Counted from the stretch's first letter, positions 45,678 to 55,964 are shown. The stretch is DNA of 64,000 nt from Acinetobacter variabilis (GCF_000369625.1 NZ_KB850117.1:106446-170445); one strand, 5' to 3'. Notes: generated by a model from the sequence alone, not told the origin. Translations and numbers: made by a program.

Positions 45678-46351
45678 AATCTTGAAAATTTTATTGAAGT
45701 TATTCTTTTTAGGATTCGTACGGGCTGTCCATGGAGGGATTTACCTGCTGCCTTTGGAGAACCAAATTCCATATTCAAGAAGCTTTCCCCATAGTCAAAA
45801 CACAATAACTTATTAAAAAATATTAAAGTTAATTTGATCTGATGCTGATTCGGAATAGGTGTCTAGTGATGCCCGTAATGTGAGGGCTCTGCAGCACGCT
45901 ATAGGAATCAAGGATCAAGCAATCTCAAAAAGTATCAGTGGAAAAAGTTCTAAAATTCATTTGGGGGGTGATTCTAATGGGAATCCTGTTTAGTTCCTAA
46001 TAAAGGATGGCACAATACACGATATAAAAGTGGCATAGAACTTAGTTAACAACATAGACCTAAATAAGACAAAAATTCTCTATGCTGATAAAAGGTATGA
46101 CTCTGAGTCATTGAGAAAACAGATAGAAAATACTGGTAATAAAACTAATATTTCCAAAAAATCTAATACGCTTTCAAATAATGATCATATGGGTTGTTAT
46201 TTTTATAAAATCAGGCATTTAATTGAGAATACCTTTGCAAGGCTAAAGCAATTTAAAGTAATCGCCACACGCTATGATAAATTGGCTCAAAACTTCTTAT
46301 CAGCGATCTACCTGGCTTCAACAATCATCTGGCTTAATTGATGACACGCCC
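45678..46351 (+). pseudogene. IS5-family (IS427-type) transposase remnant
   Basis: Fragments in shifting frames: NFIEVILFRIRTGCPWRDLP, then degenerate sequence, then KIRHLIENTFARLKQFKVIA and QNFLSAIYLASTIIWLN, ending with the terminus ATTGATGACACGCCCTA at about 46337-46353. It matches the intact copy at 51.4-52.2 kb in its C-terminal end. Confidence 0.7.
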
Positions 46352-46403
46352 TAGTAATTTTAGAAATAGATTTACTAATAAGATTAAAAGTTCTAAAACG
46401 ATT

Positions 46404-47434
46404 TTGTTGCACGAAACTACTCTACTCTTAAAGGCTTCTTTAGCAATATAGTTTCCAGGACGCCTACATCTAGAATCCACCGTATAACCAATTGGTCCTC
46501 GTATAACTAAACTTTAATCAAGCGAGGAAATATATCAATCTGGTTTGACCCTAAGACCCAATGGTGCACAACCACAAGGCAAGCACGAACGAAATCAAAC
46601 TTGTTCCGATAAAGCCATTAAATGCTATTTAATGATCAAATCCTTTTTCCATCTTTTTTTATTCATGGCCACAGGCTTTGTTCGAAGTCTAATTAAACTC
46701 TGTAGCTTGAATTGGAGAGTACTAGATTACTCTGTCCTCTGTAGATGACAAAAGCATATTGATATTGCGATAAGCTATTAAAAAATTCGTGATAGGTTAC
46801 TGATAAGTTACACCTATTCATCGACTCTACGGGTTCAAGATCTTTAGGTGAAGGTGAAGGTGAATGGAAGCGTAAGAAACATCACCCAGAATACCGTCGA
46901 ATGAGATAAACTTATTGTATAGATGTTGAAACCATGCAAATTGGAGCCGTTCACCTTGCGACAAATAATGTGAGTGATTCACAATTACTCAGGATTTGCT
47001 GGACCAAATTCAGTCAGATGAGCGAATAGATTCTGTCTATACCGATGGGGCGTAAGACATAAAATGCTGCAGAGAAGTGATTTCAGACCGATGAGCACAT
47101 ACTGTCATTACTCCAGAAAAAAAATGCAAAATTCTAAAAAGATCAAACAACAGAATCTTTAGAGAAAAACGAATTATTAAAAACAGTCAAATGTCTAGGT
47201 AGAGCTGTTTGGAAAAAAAGTCAGGTTATCATCGATGCAGTTTGATTAAAACCAAGGCGCATTGCATTAAATTATTAGGAGATGAGTTGACGGAAAAACA
47301 TTTTTAAAGTCAGGTATGAGATTCATCTACGGGTAGCAGTTTTGGATAGATTTACGAAATTAGGCAAACTTTATACCTAATTTGCCTAACTTAGGAAGGA
47401 TCTATCTCTAAAGCCTATATGCAATAGAGCCGTT
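46404..47434 (+). pseudogene. degraded IS17-like IS5 element
   Basis: Pieces: YRITNWSSYN-like start near 46470, PQGKHERNQTCSDKAIKCYL and MATGFVRSLIKLC near 46580-46700, KHHPEYRR near 46880. The tail near 47300-47430 ends in a decayed GCAATAGAGCC terminus. Numerous stops and shifts. The fourth IS17-like relic of the window. Confidence 0.65.
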
Positions 47435-47482
47435 TTTCTTCTATAGTCCTTACCACTTGTATTTTTAAGAACATATATCTCC

Positions 47483-47510
47483 AAAAGTGTAGCAAGTTGC
47501 TACACTTTTT
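47483..47510. terminator. terminator of rep, hairpin copy 1
   Basis: Perfect 13-bp arms AAAAGTGTAGCAA and TTGCTACACTTTT around one base, directly after the rep stop codon (minus strand). Nearly the same hairpin follows parB (51231) and stands at 52539. Confidence 0.75.
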
Positions 47511-47511
47511 T

Positions 47512-48684
47512 CTAAATAAGGTCTTTACCAAAAATATCATTCAGTCTTTCACGAATACTTTGAACGAATTCCGGATTATTTTTAAGTTTATGCTTCATGT
47601 TTCGTTTAAAGTCATTCAGCCCTATACCAATTTCAGCAAAATCCATTTGGAATAAAGTGTCATTAATGACAATATTTGCTTGAGAGTCAGTGAGACACCC
47701 TACTTTTTTAAACCACTTCTTGAACTGCTGATAATTTTCATCATTATTAAAAATATACCAGGAACGTACATTCATATCGAATTTAGCACCTAACTCTTTT
47801 ACGAATACATTGTCTTCAAATGGAACATCAAGATAGATTTTTTCAATTACTGCCATTTCATCCGGTGCTTTATCAGCAATCCGATGATGCAGTTTAAAAT
47901 TCACACCTACAATTGGACGGCCTTTCTTAACAGTTTCATACTCTAATTGTAGATCTGTATTTTCGTTAATTTCTGCCACTATTTTGTCTAATACATAGCG
48001 CCTGAAATCTACCCAACGATCATATTTTGTTTCATTAATATCAATCAGTGCTTTCAAGTTTTCTAAAAGTAATGGCACTTCATAACTCTTCTGGTTGGCA
48101 TACTTGAATTCGTTTTTAATGAAATAAGTATAAAGACTCATACTGGCAACAGAATCCAGGGCAAAAAGATGTTTTAGCTGATAGGTAGTAAAATTACCCC
48201 CAGCCAGTTGAGTGAAATACGGCAACACTTCACTAGTAAAACGAATCTGAATCGCATTTTTAGAGTCATCTTCCCATCTTAACTCACGGATAATGGGAAC
48301 GACAGAATGTACTTTTTTAGTCTTTCTCTTACCATTATCAGCAGGCTCCTCAATAATAAAATGAGCTACCCGGGATGAAAGCTCTTTATAGATCCGATCT
48401 ATTGCAACATTAATTGAGTTACGTTTATTTAATCCTAGTAAATCTGCCAAATCATCCTTATACAAATAAATATAAGTTTGTTCGGTAATTTCACCATCTA
48501 CCCTATTTTTCTCACTATAATTCGCAACCGCCATTGCATATAGAAGTGCCTTATATTCATTGGATGACAACTCGATTGGGCGAATTAAGCGGTTACTGGT
48601 ACTGACAACGCCATTATGGCGAATGTTGCCTATACAATAGGGAATATAATTCGTTTCTTCTTGCAATGGTTCAGATTCTGTCAT
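47512..48684 (-). CDS. repB: Rep_3-type plasmid replication initiator with DUF5710 module
   Basis: 390 residues. The first ~270 form the two winged-helix Rep_3 (RepB/RepE) domains: IELSSNEYKALLYAMAVANY, YIYLYKDDLADLLGLNKRNS, VASMSLYTYFIKNE and YETVKKGRPIVGVNFKLHHR. After it lies an extra segment, IYLDVPFEDNVFVKELGAKF plus DMNVRSWYIFNNDENYQQFK, matching the DUF5710 nucleic-acid-associated module, then a helical tail. This fusion is less common than plain Rep_3. It is transcribed away from the iteron origin. The parAB pair lies on the other side, making a full plasmid backbone. Confidence 0.85.
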   Translation of the reverse strand: MTESEPLQEETNYIPYCIGNIRHNGVVSTSNRLIRPIELSSNEYKALLYAMAVANYSEKNRVDGEITEQTYIYLYKDDLADLLGLNKRNSINVAIDRIYKELSSRVAHFIIEEPADNGKRKTKKVHSVVPIIRELRWEDDSKNAIQIRFTSEVLPYFTQLAGGNFTTYQLKHLFALDSVASMSLYTYFIKNEFKYANQKSYEVPLLLENLKALIDINETKYDRWVDFRRYVLDKIVAEINENTDLQLEYETVKKGRPIVGVNFKLHHRIADKAPDEMAVIEKIYLDVPFEDNVFVKELGAKFDMNVRSWYIFNNDENYQQFKKWFKKVGCLTDSQANIVINDTLFQMDFAEIGIGLNDFKRNMKHKLKNNPEFVQSIRERLNDIFGKDLI

Positions 48685-48762
48685 AACCGTGATATTTATA
48701 ATTTGACTTAGTTTTTATATACAAAAGTGGAAAAACTTTCAAGACTTTCACCACAAGATTCT

Positions 48763-49318
48763 AAAAGTGGAAGGTCCGTCATCAAAAAAAAGCATTATTA
48801 TCCGGTTTTTTGCCTTTAAAGTGGAATTAAATATAGTATTTCCACCCTACAGTGACAGACCTTCCACCTTTAGCCCCCGAAATTACAGTTTAGAATGACT
48901 ATTTTTACTTTTTTCTTTTAGATTTAGGTAAGCTAGCTCAAATAGAAACCCTGATGTGACAAGGCTTCCACCTTTCAGTCAGATTTGAAAGGTATAACTA
49001 CACATATAATCATCAGGAAATATCCAATAAAAATAGATTATCCACAGGTCAAAAATACACAGTGACAACCTTTCCACCTTTAAAGCTTATTTAAGGGACT
49101 TTATTAACAACCTAAATTATTGTTTTTTTTAATATATTTTTTTAAAAACAGCAGTTTAAAAAGTAGCAGTGACAAACCTTCCACCCTAGTGACAGACCTT
49201 CCACTTTACAGTGACAGACCTTCCACTTTACGATGACAAACCTTCCACCTTAGAGTGACAGACCTTCCACTTTACGGTGACAAACCTTCCACTTTACGGT
49301 GACAAACCTTCCACTTTT
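48763..49318. other. plasmid replication origin: iterons and DnaA box
   Basis: Seven tandem 21-22-bp iterons (starts 49167, 49188, 49209, 49231, 49253, 49275, 49297) with core GTGACARACCTTCCAC. Three more dispersed copies lie at 48852, 48953 and 49060, and one inverted copy at 48763-48783 near the rep promoter. A perfect DnaA box TTATCCACA lies at 49038-49046, and the T/A-rich 49100-49160 is a possible melting region. The inverted copy next to rep could mediate autorepression and handcuffing. Confidence 0.9.
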
Positions 49319-49354
49319 AAAGAAATAAGTATTTGTTTTATATAATAAAAATAT

Positions 49355-49432
49355 GCTCTTAATTATTAATTAGCTAAATAACTAATTATTCTAATTATTA
49401 ATTAAGCTAGCCTAGTTAAAGATTTATTTTTT
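49355..49432. promoter_or_regulatory. AT-rich repeats upstream of parA (candidate parS or operator)
   Basis: The 12-mer AATTATTAATTA occurs twice (about 49360 and 49393) with an inverted CTAATTATT between, followed by AAGCTAG and GCCTAG. They lie between the iterons and parA and may be the partition site or a ParA/ParB operator. No vertebrate-like spo0J parS consensus was seen. Confidence 0.45.
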
Positions 49433-49542
49433 AAGCTGTTTTACATCTGAACAAATACGATTTATAAATTTAAAAACTATAGTAAGATGAGTGAAAGTTA
49501 TTTATATTACTAGACATTCAAATACGGAAGCATCTGACACGC

Positions 49543-50316
49543 ATGTCTGCAAAAATTATTACTGTTGCTAACCATAAAGGCGGATGTGGCAAAACAACGA
49601 CTGTTGTGCACCTCGCCTCAGAACTTGCCAATCTGGGCAATAAAGTTTTAGTTATTGATTTAGATCCTCAAGCAAACGCAAGTTTACATATTGGGATCCA
49701 ACATCCAAGCGAAATTGTTGTGACTACAGCAGAATTACTGGTGGGCGATATTTCGTTGTTGGCAGATGCATTACAAGAAGAAACGAACTTTGAAAAAGTA
49801 TCATTAATTTATGGTTCCTTGAATTTAGGAAAAACAGAAGACCAACTAAAAGAAGAAGCTCCCCGTCCTTCTGAAGAGTTAAATATCAAGCTAGAACTGT
49901 TAAAAGATCTTTATGACTTCATATTGATTGATTGTCCACCTAGTCTTAAATTATTAACCAGCAATGCGCTGGCATCTTCAACCCATGTCATTATCCCTAT
50001 CGAATCCGGATCACAATATGGACTGTATGGGGTAACAGATCTTTTAAACCATCTTGAAAAGATCAAACGTATTAATCCAGATTTAGAGCTTTTAGGCGCT
50101 TTACTGATTAAGCATGATGAACGTCAGAATGTTTGTAAACTGATTCGGGAGGAAGCCTTGAAACAGGTGGGAAAAATTTTAGAAACCACCATTCCTCAAA
50201 GTACTAAAGTCAATCAAGCAGCGATTTTGCAACAATCACTTTTGAAAGTAGAAAAAAATTCAAAAGTACGTAAGGCTTTTGAAAGCCTTGCCAATGAAAT
50301 TGTAGCGAAAGTTTAA
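49543..50316 (+). CDS. parA: partition ATPase ParA
   Basis: 257 residues. Deviant Walker A as NHKGGCGKTTTVVHLASELA (signature lysine KGGxGKTT at ~10-17), Walker A' VLVIDLDPQANAS and Walker B YDFILIDCPPSLKLL. Small, without an N-terminal helix-turn-helix, so type Ib-like in size but with ParB partner of normal type. Followed 13 bp later by parB in one operon. Confidence 0.93.
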   Translation: MSAKIITVANHKGGCGKTTTVVHLASELANLGNKVLVIDLDPQANASLHIGIQHPSEIVVTTAELLVGDISLLADALQEETNFEKVSLIYGSLNLGKTEDQLKEEAPRPSEELNIKLELLKDLYDFILIDCPPSLKLLTSNALASSTHVIIPIESGSQYGLYGVTDLLNHLEKIKRINPDLELLGALLIKHDERQNVCKLIREEALKQVGKILETTIPQSTKVNQAAILQQSLLKVEKNSKVRKAFESLANEIVAKV

Positions 50317-50329
50317 ACCTGAGAGCATT

Positions 50330-51241
50330 ATGGCAAGCACCAAGGAGCTTTTAGCTCAGAAACTGAAACAGAATACAGAAAAACACCAGCAAGCACAGAA
50401 AGACAATATTAAAGAGCTAAAAGAGTTTAGACGTAATGTCCCTATTGAGGATATCAGCCGCAGTCCAAACCAGCCGCGTAAAGTCTTTGAAGAGTCACAG
50501 TTAAAGGAACTGGCGGATTCTATTAATGAAATCGGCCTCTTGCAGCCCATTACAGTGCGTAAACTGGATAATCTGAAATATGAACTGATTGCAGGCGAGC
50601 GACGCTTACGGGCGCATCAATTACTCGGTAAGTCTGTAATTGAAGCCATTATCATTGATGCAAATAATGTAGAAGCATCTTTGTTAACCTTGGCAGAAAA
50701 TTTAAAGCGTCAGGATCTAACAGATTATGAAATTTTTATTGGCCTGAACTCTCTCGATGAGAAATTAAAGAAAAACAAGCAACGTTTAGCCAATTCACTG
50801 GGTTTAAATCGCGAAGATATGTACAAGTATTTAGCGTACGAAAAGCTGCCTCAAGCAATTTTAAATGACCTTGATGTGGAACCAGGCCTGCTAGGTCGTA
50901 CTGCTGCAACTGCATTCAAAAAATTTCTATCGGATCATCTGGAACAACTTTCTGAGGCCGAAACGGCTTTACTCGGGGCTTGGGAAAAAGTAAAAGACAA
51001 AAAACTTGAGCAAAGCAAAGTTACTGCCTATGCTGAAAAATTATTGAGTCAGGATCCAGAAAAACTGACCACGACATCAGTGGTCAGAAAAATTGAATAT
51101 GCGGGTAAGATTGCGGGGAATATTAAACTGAATCAAAAACAGCTTAAGGTTTCTCTGAATATCTCGGAAATTGACGAAGCCAGTTTATTACAACTAGAAG
51201 ATTTTTTAAAACAGCTGATTCAAAAAAGCGAAAAAGTGTAG
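50330..51241 (+). CDS. parB: partition protein ParB
   Basis: 303 residues. N-terminal ParB/CTPase domain with SPNQPRKVFEE, GLLQPITVRK, the C-box GERRLRAHQLLG (~88-99) and the box-II ENLKRQDLTDYE. Then a helix-turn-helix region (LANSLGLNREDMYKYLAYEK) and a C-terminal dimerisation part. Its last codons are built from the terminator hairpin (stop TAG at 51239-51241). Confidence 0.92.
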   Translation: MASTKELLAQKLKQNTEKHQQAQKDNIKELKEFRRNVPIEDISRSPNQPRKVFEESQLKELADSINEIGLLQPITVRKLDNLKYELIAGERRLRAHQLLGKSVIEAIIIDANNVEASLLTLAENLKRQDLTDYEIFIGLNSLDEKLKKNKQRLANSLGLNREDMYKYLAYEKLPQAILNDLDVEPGLLGRTAATAFKKFLSDHLEQLSEAETALLGAWEKVKDKKLEQSKVTAYAEKLLSQDPEKLTTTSVVRKIEYAGKIAGNIKLNQKQLKVSLNISEIDEASLLQLEDFLKQLIQKSEKV

Positions 51242-51262
51242 CAACTTGCTACACTTTTTTTT
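51231..51262 (+). terminator. terminator of parAB, hairpin copy 2
   Basis: AAAAAGTGTAGCAA and TTGCTACACTTTTT with run of T afterwards, overlapping the parB stop codon. Same palindrome as at 47483. Confidence 0.8.
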
Positions 51263-51395
51263 AATAACCTCAAACCAATTACATCCTCATGCATTATTGA
51301 GATTTATTTTCTTAAGTATGCTTCTTTACATTTAGTCTTTGAGAGTACTGTTACTTTAGACTAAGATTAAACTCTAACTTTCTTCTTGGGGACTA

Positions 51396-52206
51396 GGGCG
51401 TGTCATCAATTAAGCCATATTATGCTTGAGGCAAGGTAGATTGCTGACAGGAAGTTTTGAGCCAATTTATCATAGCGCGTAGCAATACCTCGATACTGCT
51501 TGAGCTTGGCGAAGAAATTCTCGATCAGATGTCTTGCCTTATACAGATGCTGGTCATAATCACGCTGTTCAAGCGCGTTACTTTTGGACGGCATCACGAT
51601 CTGACCATTGATCTTATGGATTGGATCAATCACCCGATCCTTAGAATTATAGGCTTTATCCATGAGCCAAGTCTGACTTAACGATAAATCCAGCAGCACA
51701 TCAGCACCATTTAAGTCATGAGCCTGCCCGGCACTGAGATAAAATCCTGTTGGGTTGCCTAAAGCATCAGTACGGGCATGAATTTTGGTACTTAAGCCAC
51801 CTTTACTGTGTCCGATTGCCTGTTCTTTTTTTTCCGGCGCTGTGCTGATGAGCGCGCACAATGGTTGAGTCCAGCATGGCATATTCATTATCACTTTCAT
51901 GTGATAGCACTTCAAAAATTCTCTGCCACACGCCTGCTTTAGCCCAACGGCTAAAGCGAGTGTGCACGACTCTAAAATCCCCAAAGCGTTCTAGTAAGTC
52001 TCGCCACGGAATACCGGAACGATACCGATATAATACTGCTTCAACAAATAGCCTGTTGTCTTTGGCAGTTACTCCAACAGTACTTGCTCGTCCGGGCAAC
52101 AGATCCTTAATCTGCTCCCACTGATCATCTCTTAATGCATAGCGTTTAGTCATGAAAAAATAATGAGGACAGATTAGATTTTCTCAAGCTAATTGATGAC
52201 AGGCCC
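51396..52206 (-). mobile_element. IS5-family (IS427 group) insertion sequence
   Basis: 811 bp with inverted ends GGGCGTGTCATCAATT (left) and AATTGATGACAGGCCC (right), flanked on both sides by TA, the expected 2-bp target. It separates parB from a gene fragment at 52207. Confidence 0.85.
51406..52153 (-). CDS. IS5-family transposase expressed by programmed frameshift
   Basis: Two overlapping frames. The first (52153-51803) gives MTKRYALRDDQWEQIKDLLP, LYRYRSGIPWRDLLERFGDF and DSTIVRAHQHSAGKKRTGN. The second (ending 51406) gives EQAIGHSKGGLSTKIHARTD, TWLMDKAYNSKDR and ARHLIENFFAKLKQYRGIAT. The switch point lies over an A8 run near 51826-51834, a typical slippery site in this group, so the gene is probably functional through ribosomal frameshifting rather than broken. 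Confidence 0.82.
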
Positions 52207-52319
52207 TAGCTACAGTCCAACGACTGAAGGAAAAGTGGAAGCAGTTAGGTATTCATTATACCCGAATTTCAAGTGATCAATGGGATAGTTTTATCACTGC
52301 ATTTAAAGATTGTGAGTAA
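52207..52319 (+). pseudogene. C-terminal gene fragment cut by the IS5 element
   Basis: About 36 codons: TVQRLKEKWKQLGIHYTRIS then SDQWDSFITAFKDCE and a stop. Probably the last part of a transposase or phage-like gene lost on the other side of the IS. Family not recognised. Confidence 0.35.
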
Positions 52320-52538
52320 AGTATTGGTAAGTTTTTTCACTGTAGGTATTGAAGGAAATAATTGCAAAATAAGGCATCAGATTAGATGTTGCTTTAGGAG
52401 AAGTTGTAATTTTTCAAAAAAACTTGGAAACCACTTTAAAGCTTTCGAGTTGACCTTATTATATATCAATAATGGCTTCATTTAATCTCAGCATACTTTT
52501 TGGAACACTACCTATTCATTTAAATCAATATAGGAATT

Positions 52539-52567
52539 AAAAAGTGTAGTAACTTGCTACACTTTTT
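52539..52567. repeat. rep/parAB terminator hairpin, copy 3
   Basis: AAAAAGTGTAGTAA and TTGCTACACTTTTT: the same palindrome as at 47483 and 51231 with one change in the arm. No gene ends here now. It may be what is left of another backbone gene end. Confidence 0.65.
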
Positions 52568-52643
52568 AGTAGCGAACAAATCGCAGTAAATGAAATGCTG
52601 GCTTATATAGCCAAGTTCTAAAATATTAACTACAATGCAAACT

Positions 52644-53481
52644 ATGGGATATTCAAAAGATTTTAAAGACAAAGTCATTGAGATTATGACCAGAGATAAA
52701 ATGTCTGTGCGAAAAACAGCATAGCATTTCAGTGTTTCTACACGTACGATCCAACTGTGGCAAAAGTCCACAGAGCGAAAACCTATTCCTGGGCGTCCAG
52801 CTAAAATTATTGAAGCACAAATATTGGCAGATATTGAAAAATATCCTGATGATTATCAGTATGAACGAGCTGAACGTTTGGGAGTAAGTACTCATGCTGT
52901 ATTTAATGCATTACATAAAGCAGGAATATCACGTAAAAAAGACGTTAACTCCTCCAAAATCAGATGCTCGTCAACGAGAACAATTTAAAAATTCAATTGA
53001 AGATTTAGAACCTGAACTTCCCTTAATTTATATTGATGAAAGTGGGTTTCAGAGTGATGATACCCGCTCCCACAGCTATAGTCATAAAGGTACACGAGCA
53101 GAAGGTACATTTAATTGGCAAATTAAGAACAGTTGTAATGCCATTGGAGCCTTGATTAAAAATAAGTTACTGACTGTGAGTTTATTCAACTGCTCTATCA
53201 CGACAGAAGTATTTGAGGGTTGGATTGAGCATGATCTATTGCCGAAATTAAAAGAGAAAAGTGTTCTCATCATGGATAATGCGACGTTCCATAAAGGTAA
53301 AAGTCTTAAAAAATTAATCCAAGAAGTAGGCCATTACCTTGTATGGTTACTCAAATATAGCCCTGACTTAAATCTGATAGAAAAAATGTAGGCTCAAATA
53401 AAATCAGTTAGGAAAAGACTTAGAATTAAGGATATAGATTTATTATTCAAAGAACATTGCAGTAACTTATTTGGAATTTAG
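52644..53481 (+). pseudogene. IS630-family transposase, broken
   Basis: Helix-turn-helix part MGYSKDFKDKVIEIMTRDKM, then a TAG stop at about 52722, RTIQLWQKSTERKPIPGRPA, and a one-base shift near 52935. The DDE part reads LPLIYIDESGFQSDDTRSHS, VLIMDNATFHKG and WLLKYSPDLNLIEKM followed by a TAG, then QIKSVRKRLR. Catalytic residues D, D and E are kept, but at least three lesions are present. Confidence 0.82.
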
Positions 53482-54218
53482 CTATAGTGTATGGGGGCCT
53501 AAAAAATTAATTAATTTATGTCTATGAAAAAAATAGAAATAAATGTTCATATATCAATGATGTATGGTTGTTTTTTTATAATAAATAGCCTAAGCAATTA
53601 TTAGTAAATAGATGTTTTTTGGATATAGTATAATTAGCTAAAAATCCAGACATCAGTGGTAAATTAAAATAAATCTTAAAGGATGCCAGCCTTAAACTAC
53701 AGCTTTAATTTTTGTCTACATACGACGTTACCCAGTGTCACGTTACGGAACCGCACTCAGTGCGCTTGCCGGATTCAACAGTCTGGAGATCTTAGTATAT
53801 TGCCCTATAAAGCTCATTTTATTAAAGATAATCTTTAAGAGTCAAAGGCATTCAAATGTATAGATAGGGACTGTGTCAGGAAATGTGCTAGTAGAGGTGG
53901 GCAATAATGTCTAGAATCAAGGTACGTAATTTTCTCAGTCGATTATTACGAATAGCCGCCGATTTTGTAGATGCCTTTTAATTAGATTAGACTGTCACCA
54001 CTCTCCTAGACAAATTTAGTTTATTCTTTTTGCATAAATGAGAACATTATGAGTGGACAACGATATTCTCTCAGAATCACGTATCAATCATGCTGCTAAA
54101 CATTTTCATTAAAACAAGGGAATGCATCTTTTACTGATCTGTACCTTGTTTTAATTTTCCTCTGTTCTTTAATTTAGTACTATCTTTATCACTTATGAGC
54201 ACTCACTGGATTCACTGA
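53482..54218. other. 737-bp region without a convincing gene
   Basis: Relic sequence. A short frame at 53908 (MSRIKVRNFLSRLLRIAADF then VDAF) and a fragment GGGACTGTGTCAGGAAATGT at 53868, which resembles an IS256-type terminus, are visible. A small palindrome GCACTCAGTGC lies at about 53754. None allows a firm call. The GntR gene follows. Confidence 0.4.
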
Positions 54219-54908
54219 ATGAAGTATATGGAAATCAGAGATTTGATTGAGGCTGAATTAAAAAATTACAGTTCTAATCAAATGATTCCATCCGAACGGT
54301 ACTTGGCATTAAAGTTTGACTGTTCAAGGGAAACAGTGCGTAAGGCCTATGAACAGCTTCGTGCCGAAGATAAAATTTTCAAACGGCAAAATCTCGGCTG
54401 GTTTGTGAGTAATAAAAAAATTCAATACTATCCAAACTCAATTGAAAATTTTCGTTCTTATATGAAGGCACAGGGTTTTAATGCCAAAACTGAACTGATC
54501 TCGACCAGACAGCTGGAGCGATTTGATCACAGTCATCTTTTTAGTGAAGAAAATCGTAAATTGGGCTTTATTGAAATTATCCGTTTACGTTATGCTGATG
54601 ATGTACCAGTACTTCTAGAATATAATTATTTACCTGTTGCGCTGTTTCCAGATGTGCTGAATTATAATGTGATTACTTCGGTCCAAGACGTCATTAAAAA
54701 TCACTTTCATTATAATTACACGAGTAGTCAGTTAAAAATTAAAAATACCGGTGTGTCTCATTTTGAGAGCCAGCACTTAGGTATTCCTTTAAGTCAAACC
54801 GCCACTTATATTGAACGTATTTCAAAATCAGATGATCTAGTGATTGAATATGACATCGAAATCTGGTCACAGGACAAAATTGAAATGACCTTAGATATTC
54901 AAGCATAA
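54219..54908 (+). CDS. GntR-family regulator with UTRA domain
   Basis: 229 residues. N-terminal winged helix-turn-helix: SNQMIPSERYLALKFDCSRE and TVRKAYEQLRAEDKIFKRQN. C-terminal UTRA ligand-binding domain: GFIEIIRLRYADDVPVLLEY, LPVALFPDVL and TYIERISKSDDLVIEYDIEI. HutC/PhnF subgroup by layout; these sense small metabolites. No metabolic gene is adjacent, so the target is unknown. A strong terminator follows. Confidence 0.82.
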   Translation: MKYMEIRDLIEAELKNYSSNQMIPSERYLALKFDCSRETVRKAYEQLRAEDKIFKRQNLGWFVSNKKIQYYPNSIENFRSYMKAQGFNAKTELISTRQLERFDHSHLFSEENRKLGFIEIIRLRYADDVPVLLEYNYLPVALFPDVLNYNVITSVQDVIKNHFHYNYTSSQLKIKNTGVSHFESQHLGIPLSQTATYIERISKSDDLVIEYDIEIWSQDKIEMTLDIQA

Positions 54909-54933
54909 GCTTATATTTATATCCTGCCTATTC

Positions 54934-54971
54934 AAATCCTAAGAAGTTAAATGGTTTTAGGATTTTTTTTA
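54934..54971 (+). terminator. Rho-independent terminator of the GntR gene
   Basis: AAATCCTAA pairs with TTTAGGATT and is followed by an eight-T run. Confidence 0.75.
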
Positions 54972-55007
54972 TTTTCTTAGATTAGACCTCCTTCATAAAT
55001 CATTCTT

Positions 55008-55354
55008 ACTCAGTTGCAAATTATAAATTCCAGCAACTAGATTGAATCTCAAAAGAGGGGGGCTTTTAGCTCTATTGCGATAACGTTCTGAAAGCATTTT
55101 GAAAGTTTTTAGACTGCCAAATACATACTTAATTTCTATTCTTCTTTATTGATTTCCTGATTATAGATTTTTAGTTCAGGATCCAGTTTACAGCGGCTTT
55201 TGGCCTCTACTCTAATGGCAACAGGGTATTGGGGATACAAAGTATAAATCCTTTGATAACCTCTATCTGTAAGAACAAAGGCTCCTGAAGGGATCTGGTT
55301 TAAATTGTGTTTGAACAATTCTAAATCAAGCGTAATTCTCAGCATGACTTTCAT
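55008..55354 (-). pseudogene. IS5-family-like transposase C-terminal fragment
   Basis: Minus strand reads AFVLTDRGYQRIYTLYPQYP and CKLDPELKIYNQEINKEE, then, one frame on, IEIKYVFGSLKTFKMLSERY and RYRNRAKS: the E-region of a DDE transposase with a frameshift near 55137. No ends found. Confidence 0.55.
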
Positions 55355-55595
55355 ATCAGGATGCCAATATCAGTAAATGCCAAGAAACTTAATCCAATAT
55401 TAGGGGGTATTGGGAAGTGCATTTGATTGAAGTTGAGAGGAAGGGAAAATTAGACGTTATATCACTTCATTAATGGATCCAAGTTATAGAACCTTGGGTT
55501 TATGTAAGAATACTTATCAGATGAGCTTTTTTGTAGTATTGATCGGCAAATACGGACCGATTTTCTTGAAAATCTTTTATAGGGAATAAAATTTA

Positions 55596-55808
55596 ATGGC
55601 AAATTATAAAAAGAGCATAGCAATGGTCAACTACAATAGAATCCAAGAAGACATAAACAATATGAAACTAGGTACGATGAAATGGCTCGGCAATAATATT
55701 GAGTTAAATGATATGCAGGGTGTTCATACTTTCTTATTAAGTTTAGAAGAAGAAGGTGGTGTTGATATGATCGCAGTAGGTCATGAGTCTTATACAGGAC
55801 ATCGCTGA
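55596..55808 (+). CDS. hypothetical 70-residue protein
   Basis: ATG preceded by TAGGGAATAA. The sequence MANYKKSIAMVNYNRIQEDI, NNMKLGTMKWLGNNIELNDM and HTFLLSLEEEGGVDMIAVGH is soluble and acidic toward its end. No family recognised. The 240 bp upstream hold no clear gene. Confidence 0.4.
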   Translation: MANYKKSIAMVNYNRIQEDINNMKLGTMKWLGNNIELNDMQGVHTFLLSLEEEGGVDMIAVGHESYTGHR

Positions 55809-55964
55809 TACATAAGGTTAAGTTTGAAAAGAATTAGCACCTCCTCTGAGAGATTTTTCTTTACCAGCTTCATCTTTGAAACATCAAGTAATTTTTTGTA
55901 ACTTTATTGTTATTTATCGTTTACTTTGTTTATCATAGAGAACATGAAAGGTGGAGAATTTAAG

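Noticed and set aside
49167..49318. Regular 21-22-bp repeats that might be taken for a CRISPR array
   Set aside because: Repeats are contiguous without unique spacers, sit next to a Rep_3 gene and a DnaA box, and share the core GTGACARACCTTCCAC, so they are iterons. No cas genes are present.
51803..51984. Overlapping frames of the IS5 transposase read as a broken gene
   Set aside because: An A8 slippery run lies at the overlap, as in other IS427-group elements, and the rest is intact. Programmed frameshifting is more likely.
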